From: Lysobacterales bacterium
GTDB taxonomy: Bacteria > Pseudomonadota > Gammaproteobacteria > Xanthomonadales > Marinicellaceae
Length of the DNA: 56,383 bases
Reading direction: 5' to 3'
NCBI GenBank assembly: GCA_026988115.1
Contig: JALSLV010000045.1
Location: 1-56,383 of the forward strand
A program made the translations under genes and the position numbers. Shown piece by piece: positions 8,915 through 16,379 of the stretch. Every line of letters begins with the position of its first letter. Positions within the stretch are counted from its first letter, which is position 1. The notes below the pieces were generated by a model. The model ran no database searches and was not told the origin of the DNA. It saw nothing but the letters and a program-made list of their open reading frames with translations.

Positions 8915-9073
8915 GAGACCTTTGCATAATTATATGGCGAAAGAAAAAATAGAGAAAATTTGCCAGATTGAGTTAAAAATTGAAGGTAATAACCAGTTAT
9001 TGGCGAAATTTTTGGCGAAAAGCTGGTGAATTTAATCATTTTTTACTCGTTACTATAATTATGCAAAGGTCTC
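8915..9073. mobile_element. 159-bp MITE with 20-bp perfect terminal inverted repeats
   Basis: The ends at 8915-8934 (GAGACCTTTGCATAATTATA) and 9054-9073 are exact reverse complements over 20 bp, which is far beyond chance. The interior encodes only a 31-codon open frame (8934-9029, beginning MAKEKIEKICQ), too short for a transposase. The end sequence is reminiscent of IS5-group termini, so it is probably a non-autonomous derivative; the family is a guess. No clear target-site duplication is visible. It sits between the divergent ECF sigma and cupredoxin genes and probably affects both promoters. Confidence 0.8.
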
Positions 9074-9107
9074 GGACATATTAAACCACAAGTAAAACTC
9101 TATTGTT

Positions 9108-9129
9108 CACATTTTTTTCACATTTTTTT
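9108..9129. repeat. Tandem 11-bp duplication upstream of the cupredoxin gene
   Basis: CACATTTTTTT occurs twice back to back. It lies inside a wider GTTCAC...GTGAAC inverted pair (about 9105-9142), roughly 60-95 bp before the cupredoxin start. It could be a promoter-region operator; evidence is only the repeat structure. Confidence 0.35.
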
Positions 9130-9199
9130 CTTTATAGTGAACCACTTAAGCATCTCAAGCGTATTGTTAACATTATAAACTCATTAGCTTGCAATAAAT

Positions 9200-10126
9200 A
9201 TGTATAAAAACACCCTTTGTTTACTGATAGTTGTGCTCGCATCTTGTGCGCAACAACCTAAATCACGCACAATAAGTCAAGAAAAAAACAAACCACCTAA
9301 AACAACACAGATAAATCCTGTAACCACAACACCGAAAATCCGTGATAAAAAAATAAAAAATCCCGCCAAAAGTCACAATCAAGAACCCAATACTTACACG
9401 AGTAAAAAATTATTAACTGAAAAAATTATAAAGATTAACGCAGGCAAACCCGTTTCTGTTGTTAAAGACAAGCCTCAAGTAATACTAAGTCAACCATTAA
9501 ACCCTAAAACTCCAAAGAAAATTAAACATTCAGAAGTTAAACTTTCAGGCACCGTCAATTTAATCATGAAAGCAAAAAGTGATGAAGCAGCTTCTAAAAA
9601 AGATACCGTTATCTATTTTATCCCTGATAATTTCACTCATCAAATAAGTAAAAAGACCTATTCAATAAAAATGCAAAACAAACGATTTACACCCAATGTG
9701 TTGGTTGTTCCTGTTGGTAGCACCGTTACTTTCCCCAATCAGGATAGAATCCTACACAACGTATTTTCAGTCAGTAAAATTGCTCCATTTGATTTAGGTT
9801 TATATGCTGCGGGCAATCAAAAACAGGTGCAACTTAACAAGCCAGGTATTGCTTATGTCAATTGCAATGTTCATCACGCCATGCATGCCGATATATTAGT
9901 TATTGACACGCCTTTTTATACCCATTTAAGTGAGAACAATCAATTTGAATTAAAAAACTTACCCAGTAGCAAAGGCACGCTTTATGTGTGGCATCCAAGA
10001 GCGCAATTACAAGAAATCGTGGTAAATAGCCAATCAAAACTTAATATTAACCTACCCATAACCCGATCTAAAATCCCCCAGCATTTGAATAAATTTGGCT
10101 TGCCCTACACCAAGAAAAGGAAATAA
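9200..10126 (+). CDS. Cupredoxin-domain lipoprotein (methylamine-utilization-protein-like)
   Basis: 308 aa. A short hydrophobic N-terminus ends in VLASCAQQ, a lipobox, so it should be an envelope lipoprotein. Residues about 20-110 are a Lys/Pro/Thr-rich linker. From about 150 comes a cupredoxin fold: VLVVPVGSTVTFPNQD, then LHNVFS with a ligand histidine, and NCNVHHAMHADI with the Cys/His/Met type-I copper ligands. A small beta domain follows to the C-terminus. Homologues are annotated as methylamine utilization proteins, but no other methylamine gene is present, so the role is better described as copper-binding or redox. The kinase gene starts 2 nt after the stop, implying one mRNA and a joint function. 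Confidence 0.85.
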   Translation: MYKNTLCLLIVVLASCAQQPKSRTISQEKNKPPKTTQINPVTTTPKIRDKKIKNPAKSHNQEPNTYTSKKLLTEKIIKINAGKPVSVVKDKPQVILSQPLNPKTPKKIKHSEVKLSGTVNLIMKAKSDEAASKKDTVIYFIPDNFTHQISKKTYSIKMQNKRFTPNVLVVPVGSTVTFPNQDRILHNVFSVSKIAPFDLGLYAAGNQKQVQLNKPGIAYVNCNVHHAMHADILVIDTPFYTHLSENNQFELKNLPSSKGTLYVWHPRAQLQEIVVNSQSKLNINLPITRSKIPQHLNKFGLPYTKKRK

Positions 10127-10128
10127 AT

Positions 10129-12129
10129 ATGTTTAAAAACACATCATTTAAAATTAAATTAATGTTGCTGACTCTGCTATCAATTATCGGTAGTGTAATG
10201 ATATTTAGCGTCATACTTTACCATTATGGAAACATTGCAACTGAATCAACAATCGAAGAAAAAATGACCAACGCACAGTCCATTCAACAAGAGTTTTTAA
10301 GCAGTCAAGCCAAACAATTGGAGTTGATTTCCCTGTTGGTTTCTTCAGAGCCAGCTTTTGTCACCTATGTAACCGAAGCGATAAACTATTACAAAAAACA
10401 AAACCAAACGCAATTTTTGACTTCCATTGCCGACTTGTTACTAGAAAGAACACAACAATACGACTTTGATATTGCCATTATTACCGATGCCGATGGAATG
10501 GAAATGGCAAGATCAAACCAAATTATAAGTGTCATCAAAGATTTATCGACTAAAAAACCTCTCAAAAAAGCCATCCAAGAATTGCAAGCTGTTACGGGTT
10601 ATTGGTTAGAAGACGAACAACTTTTTCAAACGGCTATAGTTCCCATTGCACAAGGGCAAAATTTAGTTGGTTTTCTCATAACGGGCTATAAAATTGACAA
10701 TATTTACTTAAACACCCTATCCCAATTAAGCGGTACAGAAATTTTTGTCATTATCAATGATGGTGAATCAAGCTATTTAAATGCCACTTCTGCTGATGTC
10801 GCCTTAACAAAGTTTTTTGAAAATATTATTCAACAAGGTAAGCTAGCATTGAATACAAACAAGACGAATAAACCACTAAATTTAAATGTCAATCGTCAAA
10901 AATACGTGGCAAATATCCATGAATTAACCCAAATAAATTCTACTAAAACGGCTTATTTACTTTCAACTGTTTCACGATACAAACTATTGGCGCCTTTTAT
11001 TCAAACACGAGTTGTTTTAGTGATTAGCGCAATTGTAATGACCTTTATTTCATTTGTTTTAAGTTTTTTTACACTTAGAGCATTTTTCCAAGACTTAAAA
11101 TACATAAACACAAAAGTCAACGCCATTAGACGCAATAAAAACACCAAGAGTATAAATATCAACAACCCTGAATTAAGTTCCCTTTCAGGCAATTTAAATC
11201 AACTCAGCTCAGAGATAATCGGGCGATCATCCTTGGCGAAACATTTAGTGGAAGTCAGTAAAAAGATACCCACTGTTAGTGATTATTTTTGGGTAGCATC
11301 TGAAAATGAAGTGATTAAACCCAATCAAATAATTGGAGGACGTTTTAAAATATTACGCAAAATAGGAAGTGGCGGAATGGGCATGGTTTTTCAAGCCATC
11401 GACACCGAACTCAATGAACTCATCGCATTAAAAGTATTAAAAAAAACAGAACACCAAACATTGCAAGTATCACAACTCAAAGATGAAATCAAATTTTCAC
11501 GCCGCATTCAAAACCCAAATGTGGTTCGCATTCATGATTTCGGAAAAATTGGTGGTCACGTCTTTATTTCGATGGAATACATCATGGGTTACACCATTGC
11601 CGAAGTGCTTAATTTTTCAAAAAAATTGCGTCCAGAAGCGGCAAAATACACCGCCATGCAAATTTGCAAAGGGCTAGAAGCGGCTCATACTGAAGGCATC
11701 ATTCACCGAGATTTAAAACCTGAAAATCTCATTATTGAATTAGACAATACCGTTAAATTGATGGATTTTGGTATTGCATCCGCTCAAAACCACATCAGCA
11801 AAACCCAACAATCAGAAATGATAGAAGGCACTATTGCCTATTCTTCCCCCGAACAATTACAAGGCAAAGGAGCGGATGAACGCTCAGACATTTACGCACT
11901 AGGTACTATCATCATGGAAATGTATTGTGGAAAAAAACCTTATGCTTCTAAAAATGATGAAGAACTAATGTTGATGAAAGTCTCAGAAAATCCCGCATTA
12001 ATTACCGATTTTTGGGAAAATGCACCGATACTGTTAGAGCACATAATAACAAAATGCCTCATGATTAATCCCAAATCAAGATACCAAAATGTTTCGGAAG
12101 TATTATCTGATTTGCAAGAACTTGAATAG
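10129..12129 (+). CDS. Membrane receptor Ser/Thr protein kinase with periplasmic sensor
   Basis: 666 aa. Topology read from sequence: TM1 about 11-31, a roughly 260-residue periplasmic domain that looks Cache/sensor-like (DIAIITDADGMEMARSN), TM2 about 294-321, a short linker, then a C-terminal Hanks-type kinase (about 402-666). Kinase motifs are GSGGMGMVF (about 413), IALKVLKK with the catalytic lysine, HRDLKPEN (about 525), DFGIA (about 545) and the GTIAYSSPEQ activation segment. The orientation, sensor outside at the N-terminus and kinase inside at the C-terminus, is histidine-kinase-like and unlike PknB, whose kinase is N-terminal. The immediately preceding cupredoxin lipoprotein is the obvious candidate partner or ligand. 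Confidence 0.93.
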   Translation: MFKNTSFKIKLMLLTLLSIIGSVMIFSVILYHYGNIATESTIEEKMTNAQSIQQEFLSSQAKQLELISLLVSSEPAFVTYVTEAINYYKKQNQTQFLTSIADLLLERTQQYDFDIAIITDADGMEMARSNQIISVIKDLSTKKPLKKAIQELQAVTGYWLEDEQLFQTAIVPIAQGQNLVGFLITGYKIDNIYLNTLSQLSGTEIFVIINDGESSYLNATSADVALTKFFENIIQQGKLALNTNKTNKPLNLNVNRQKYVANIHELTQINSTKTAYLLSTVSRYKLLAPFIQTRVVLVISAIVMTFISFVLSFFTLRAFFQDLKYINTKVNAIRRNKNTKSININNPELSSLSGNLNQLSSEIIGRSSLAKHLVEVSKKIPTVSDYFWVASENEVIKPNQIIGGRFKILRKIGSGGMGMVFQAIDTELNELIALKVLKKTEHQTLQVSQLKDEIKFSRRIQNPNVVRIHDFGKIGGHVFISMEYIMGYTIAEVLNFSKKLRPEAAKYTAMQICKGLEAAHTEGIIHRDLKPENLIIELDNTVKLMDFGIASAQNHISKTQQSEMIEGTIAYSSPEQLQGKGADERSDIYALGTIIMEMYCGKKPYASKNDEELMLMKVSENPALITDFWENAPILLEHIITKCLMINPKSRYQNVSEVLSDLQELE

Positions 12130-12149
12130 TCTTTTCATGTCTTGGTATT

Positions 12150-12578
12150 TTATTTATTAAGAATATCTTTACGCATGGGTGCAAAGATTTTTAGCATCCT
12201 ATTTTGGTTGGTAAAGTTAATGCCGACATGTTCCATTGACTCTATAAAAATCGCAACAAATTCATCAAATTCACGGCTATTAATGTCCATGCCACTGTGT
12301 GCATCACTCATGGAAAGTCCAATGTATTGACAGCCACCTCCTGTTTCATAACAAATTTGTGCTGTTAACAGTTGTTGGAAATCCTTTTCATCGGTGTGTT
12401 CAAATAGAAAACCTAACTTGTCATCCTTTTTTAATCGCTTTACCAAATCGGTAGTTAAGCGTTCTATTGTTGGCATTCCACCAATGCGATTAAAAAGACT
12501 GTCTTGATTGTTAATGTTTTGCGAATTAACATTAACAAAGAAAAACAGTAATACAAAAGCGATTAATTGCTTGTTCAT
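12150..12578 (-). CDS. Exported group 1 truncated haemoglobin
   Basis: 142 aa from the ATG at 12578, which overlaps the DUF3034 stop in TGATG; GGAG lies 7 nt upstream. A hydrophobic leader of about 20 residues ending VNVNS-Q precedes a truncated globin. The domain starts NRIGGMPTIERL and contains the proximal-histidine block SDAHSGMDIN (His about 94). Truncated haemoglobins bind O2 or NO and are usually cytoplasmic, so the signal peptide implies a periplasmic or lipid-anchored-free exported globin. Translational coupling to the DUF3034 gene suggests a shared envelope role. The gene is convergent with the receptor kinase, 20 bp apart. Confidence 0.9.
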   Translation of the reverse strand: MNKQLIAFVLLFFFVNVNSQNINNQDSLFNRIGGMPTIERLTTDLVKRLKKDDKLGFLFEHTDEKDFQQLLTAQICYETGGGCQYIGLSMSDAHSGMDINSREFDEFVAIFIESMEHVGINFTNQNRMLKIFAPMRKDILNK

Positions 12579-13435
12579 CAAAAAACTCCTGAAATAGATA
12601 AATACAGACCTTGTTGATTTTTTAGTGTGGCTACTCCACCCAAATCAACATAGGCTAAGGTTAATGAAAGGTGCTTATTAGGTAACCAGCTGACAAAGAC
12701 ATCGCGCCAATGGCTTTCTTTGGCAAAACCTAAATTGGACTTTTTTTGCCTGAAATCAAAACCTAACGCGACATTCTTTTTAACAAAAACTCCAAACGAA
12801 TTTTCAACCAATATTCGATAATCATTATTAATATCACCACCAAATCCTAACAAACCTATTTCATTAGCCTTAGTGGCACGAAGGTTGAATGTGGCAAATC
12901 CATTAAAGCCAAAAGGTTTGCTCAAAAACAATTTTGTTGCACTTAAGTACACATCCACGCCTTGTTTTTTTGCCGCACCAACCATCGAAGGAACTAAAAA
13001 TTCATTATTACTTTTATATTGTAAACCCAATGAAACTTGTGGGTATTTGCTATAAATTAAATGCCCAAATAAACGCAGTTTTGCTCCGATTACCGTTTGT
13101 TTTAATTGCGCATCTGGTATTCCAATCACTGGTCCCAACGTTTGCAAATCCAGTTGTTGTTTCGCCACGGATAGTTCCAATCGATTATTCCATCCCCATG
13201 ACAAAGACTTCATGCTAAATCGATAATCTTTTGTATCAAGAGAAGAATAACTCAAAGTAAAATCACTTTGGGCAGCATCTGCATAGCCAGAAATAGTTGC
13301 CCAAGGCAATAAACCACTGCCTGATGAACCCTCGATTTGAGTCACTCCAGAGGTTCCAATCAATCGACTACCCGTTTGCGCCATTGTGTTTTGTGAAATT
13401 AAAAAAATGATTATAAAGACAACTGTATTGTTCAT
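12578..13435 (-). CDS. DUF3034 family putative outer-membrane beta protein
   Basis: 285 aa with a signal peptide ending near MAQ (residue 20). The following GTSGVTQIEGSSGSGLLPWA block is the hallmark I associate with DUF3034. The rest is alternating hydrophobic beta-strand sequence ending in a strand with terminal phenylalanine (LYLSISGVF), which fits an outer-membrane barrel. Function is unknown. DUF3034 proteins often sit near methylamine-utilization-like cupredoxins, as here, and this one is coupled to an exported globin. Confidence 0.8.
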   Translation of the reverse strand: MNNTVVFIIIFLISQNTMAQTGSRLIGTSGVTQIEGSSGSGLLPWATISGYADAAQSDFTLSYSSLDTKDYRFSMKSLSWGWNNRLELSVAKQQLDLQTLGPVIGIPDAQLKQTVIGAKLRLFGHLIYSKYPQVSLGLQYKSNNEFLVPSMVGAAKKQGVDVYLSATKLFLSKPFGFNGFATFNLRATKANEIGLLGFGGDINNDYRILVENSFGVFVKKNVALGFDFRQKKSNLGFAKESHWRDVFVSWLPNKHLSLTLAYVDLGGVATLKNQQGLYLSISGVF

Positions 13436-13578
13436 AAGTAACGACTCTTTTAAATGGTTATAACTAATACGTGGGATAGATGTGTTTGGTTCATAAAAAT
13501 ATTTATTTATAAAAAAATAAAGCCAATTTATAAACTGGGACGTATTGGCTGTACTTATTAATTAAAACAAGGTGATTT
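13436..13578. promoter_or_regulatory. Divergent promoter region between DUF3034 and DUF4331 genes
   Basis: 143 bp of AT-rich sequence between two divergent starts must hold both promoters. The plus-side start has an AAGGTGA ribosome-binding site. No operator palindrome stands out. Confidence 0.4.
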
Positions 13579-15003
13579 ATGAAATTTAAGCAATTACTAT
13601 TCGCAAGCTTACTCACATCAATGATTCCAACACTGCAAGCCGCTGATCATAACGAAGCACCACAGGTCAAAATAGATCCTGCGGCTGACATCAACGATTT
13701 GTATGCTTTTATGAACCCAAATGATGCAAATGAAGTCATATTGGCCATGACTGTCGTGCCCTTTGCTGGAACTGGCTCAAAATTTTCTGATGCCATTGAA
13801 TACAACTTTAACATCAGTAATGACAACACAAGTTACAATAAATTGACCTGTACTTTTTCAACCAGTAATCAAGTCAGTTGTTCCTATGCAGGTGGTATGA
13901 GTGTCAGTGGCAATGTTGGAGAAGTTATTACAGGCAGTGGCATGCGCGTATTTACAGGCTTACGAGATGACCCATTTTTCTTTGATTTTGGTGCCTTTAC
14001 GCAAACAGTGGCTACTTTAGTACCGCAATTTACCAATCCAGGAACCGATACTTTTCTTGGTTTAGACACCTTGGCTATTGTTGTCGGTATTGACAAATCT
14101 GTGTTAAATAATAACAACCAAAATCCAACTTTAAGTGTTTATGCTTCAACTAATCGACTCAGCGGTGAGATTTTGAATGGCAGTGTTAGTGGTGCATTTT
14201 ATAATCCCGAACAATCGGGTCATGGTTTTGTGGTTGAAGTATTAGACGACAATCGAATTCATGCGAACTGGTATGTATTTGACAACAATGGTAACCAATT
14301 GTGGTTAATTGGAGCAGGAATGATTACGGGATTGACGGCTTCAGTTCCTGTTTATAAGGTTATAAATGGTTTATTTCCTCCAAACTTTGTTGCAGATGAT
14401 GTAACACGTGTGGAGGTAGGAACGTTGGATTTTGAATTTTCAGATTGTAACAATGCAACAGTCAATTTCACTTCACTAGACGAAACAAGCCTCAATTCCA
14501 CTTCTTTATCCGTTGTGCGTTTAACACAAATTGCAGGCAACCCTTGTGGCATTATCAAAAATGGTCAAATAGATAGGATGGGACGCCCTGCCATTAATAC
14601 CGCATTAATCAATTTATTAACCGATACTGGTCTTAAAGATAAATACAATGCCGCTATGGAACCAAGTCAATGGGCATCCATGTTTCAAGATGAAATGGCT
14701 GCCAACTTAGCAGCACTTGATACATTGGATGGCACAACAGGCAATGCCTTATTAGATGCCAATACACTTGCTTCTGTTTTGGTCAATGATGTCTTATTGA
14801 TTAATACCAGTATTGCCAATTGCGATGCTTATTTGGCTGTTGAGCTTGGTGTAGATGGGCAATGTGGTGGTCGTACCTTATCACGTGATGTTATGGATGA
14901 TACGCTTGGTGCTGTGGTTGGGCCAGGTGTCAGTGATGGTGTTGCTAATGACAATAATTTTTTAACAGAATTTCCTTTCTTAGGTTTACCAAATTCACAA
15001 TAA
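13579..15003 (+). CDS. DUF4331 family secreted protein with an inserted beta domain
   Basis: 474 aa. A signal peptide ends at LQAADHNEAP, and DPAADINDLYAF immediately after is the DUF4331 signature. The family block resumes at QIDRMGRPAINTALINLL (about 325) and continues to the end. Between them, about residues 203-316, lies extra sequence: SGAFYNPEQSGHGFVVEVL, then WYVFDNNGNQLWLIG and GTLDFEFSDCNNATVNF. This resembles a free-standing repeat domain of secreted proteins from Lysobacter- and Marinicella-like bacteria (recalled, not searched). DUF4331 function is unknown. A 13-bp hairpin follows the gene and a TPR lipoprotein lies downstream. Confidence 0.85.
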   Translation: MKFKQLLFASLLTSMIPTLQAADHNEAPQVKIDPAADINDLYAFMNPNDANEVILAMTVVPFAGTGSKFSDAIEYNFNISNDNTSYNKLTCTFSTSNQVSCSYAGGMSVSGNVGEVITGSGMRVFTGLRDDPFFFDFGAFTQTVATLVPQFTNPGTDTFLGLDTLAIVVGIDKSVLNNNNQNPTLSVYASTNRLSGEILNGSVSGAFYNPEQSGHGFVVEVLDDNRIHANWYVFDNNGNQLWLIGAGMITGLTASVPVYKVINGLFPPNFVADDVTRVEVGTLDFEFSDCNNATVNFTSLDETSLNSTSLSVVRLTQIAGNPCGIIKNGQIDRMGRPAINTALINLLTDTGLKDKYNAAMEPSQWASMFQDEMAANLAALDTLDGTTGNALLDANTLASVLVNDVLLINTSIANCDAYLAVELGVDGQCGGRTLSRDVMDDTLGAVVGPGVSDGVANDNNFLTEFPFLGLPNSQ

Positions 15004-15010
15004 CCTCGAC

Positions 15011-15066
15011 GAACCCAAATGTGATAAATTTTTAATTTTTTCCCCCTTACTTTCACATTTGGGTTC
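15011..15066 (+). terminator. Long-loop hairpin after the DUF4331 gene
   Basis: GAACCCAAATGTG at 15011-15023 pairs perfectly with 15054-15066 across a 30-nt loop, followed by ATTTTATT. It probably reduces read-through from the DUF4331 gene into the TPR lipoprotein gene, whose own GGAGA ribosome-binding site follows. Confidence 0.55.
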
Positions 15067-15089
15067 ATTTTATTACTTAGGAGACATTT

Positions 15090-16379
15090 ATGAATAAAAA
15101 AAACACCTTATTTTTAATGCAAATATTTTGTTATTTTTGCCTTTTGACTTTATTGGTTATTCAACTTACCTCATGCAAACAAGCAACTATTCACCAAATT
15201 TCTAACACAAGTTTTTCGAGAACAAACCAAGAAGTTGAAGAGGTTAAGCAATTGATTTCTCCCCGTTGGCCCCAAAGTCATAAACGCTACAAAACTACTG
15301 ACAGTCGAATTTATTTAGCCAACCTTCAATCCTCTATTAACGTTTTTGAACGCATGTATAACAACACTAAAAGTGCACAGTATGGCACACAACTAGCCAG
15401 TAAACTCTATTTTCGTTATCGCCTATTGGGTGACTTTAACGATGCCATAAAGGCTTTAAATCTGATCAATATGGTTTCTCTTGACAGTCACGCAAATGCA
15501 CAAACCTATTTAACTCTTGCATCTATACAGTCTGGTTTCCACCAATTTAAAGACGCCCTTAACTCCTTAAGCAAAGCCCAAGAGCTTGGCATTAATAACA
15601 AAGGGCTTAAGGAGCTGGAAAACGAAATAAGGTATTCATTGGGCTCATATCAAAACTTGAATGTCGTTTTGAAAAATGACGAAATAAACTCATTAACAAA
15701 AGCTAAATATGCTTTATTAAACAATGAGTTTAAGCAAGCATCTTTGTACTATAGAAAAGCAATGAATACTTACAAAGACACCGATCCATTCAAGTTGTCT
15801 TGGTTGCAGTTGCAACAAGGCATTGCTTTTTTAAGGTATGGTGACATGCAAGCTGCCAAAGTATTCTTTACTCAAGCTCACCAACGCTTCCCTGAGTATT
15901 ATCTGGTCACGGAGCACCTTGCAGAAACTGAATATTTACTGGGCAATTTAACTCATGCAAAAAAACTGTATCAGCAAGTCATTACACAAACAAACAACCC
16001 TGAGTTTTACGCACAATTGGCTAAAGTTGAAGCATTATTGGGTCATAATGCAGCAAGTCAAAAAGCGTTATCTCAAGCTCAACAGAAATTTGATCTGTTA
16101 ACTCAAACCTATCCAACTGCCACAGGGGATCATGCAGTGCAATTTTATTTAGACAACAAACAAAAACAAAAAGCCTTATTTTTGGCACAAACCAATTTAA
16201 AAAATCGAAAAAATATCGAGAGTTATGAACTGTTAATCAAAACTGCTATGGCGAACAATAACCAACAGTTGGCATGTGAAACTTATAAACAAGCTAATAG
16301 ATTAAATGTGCGTCCGCTTGAGTTTTATCAACTTTCCTCTGAATTAAGCTGTTCGAACATCCCAACAACAACCCATTGA
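15090..16379 (+). CDS. TPR-repeat lipoprotein
   Basis: 429 aa. The N-terminal hydrophobic segment ends in a lipobox LTSC (Cys 29). The rest is helical with several tetratricopeptide-like units, for example around residues 100-170, 205-260 and 285-345 (KLYQQVITQTNNPEFYAQLAK region). TPR lipoproteins act as protein-interaction scaffolds in the envelope. Position directly after the DUF4331 gene suggests a functional link, but the partner is unknown. Its last 52 nt overlap the 3' end of the convergent antiporter gene. Confidence 0.8.
   Translation: MNKKNTLFLMQIFCYFCLLTLLVIQLTSCKQATIHQISNTSFSRTNQEVEEVKQLISPRWPQSHKRYKTTDSRIYLANLQSSINVFERMYNNTKSAQYGTQLASKLYFRYRLLGDFNDAIKALNLINMVSLDSHANAQTYLTLASIQSGFHQFKDALNSLSKAQELGINNKGLKELENEIRYSLGSYQNLNVVLKNDEINSLTKAKYALLNNEFKQASLYYRKAMNTYKDTDPFKLSWLQLQQGIAFLRYGDMQAAKVFFTQAHQRFPEYYLVTEHLAETEYLLGNLTHAKKLYQQVITQTNNPEFYAQLAKVEALLGHNAASQKALSQAQQKFDLLTQTYPTATGDHAVQFYLDNKQKQKALFLAQTNLKNRKNIESYELLIKTAMANNNQQLACETYKQANRLNVRPLEFYQLSSELSCSNIPTTTH

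Noticed and set aside
9200-10126. Methylamine-degradation gene
   Set aside because: Only the cupredoxin domain fits the common annotation; no mau dehydrogenase or maturation genes are in the window.
16328-16379. Frameshift or misannotation from the 52-bp convergent overlap
   Set aside because: Both the TPR lipoprotein and the antiporter read through without breaks to normal stops, so a simple tail-to-tail overlap is enough.
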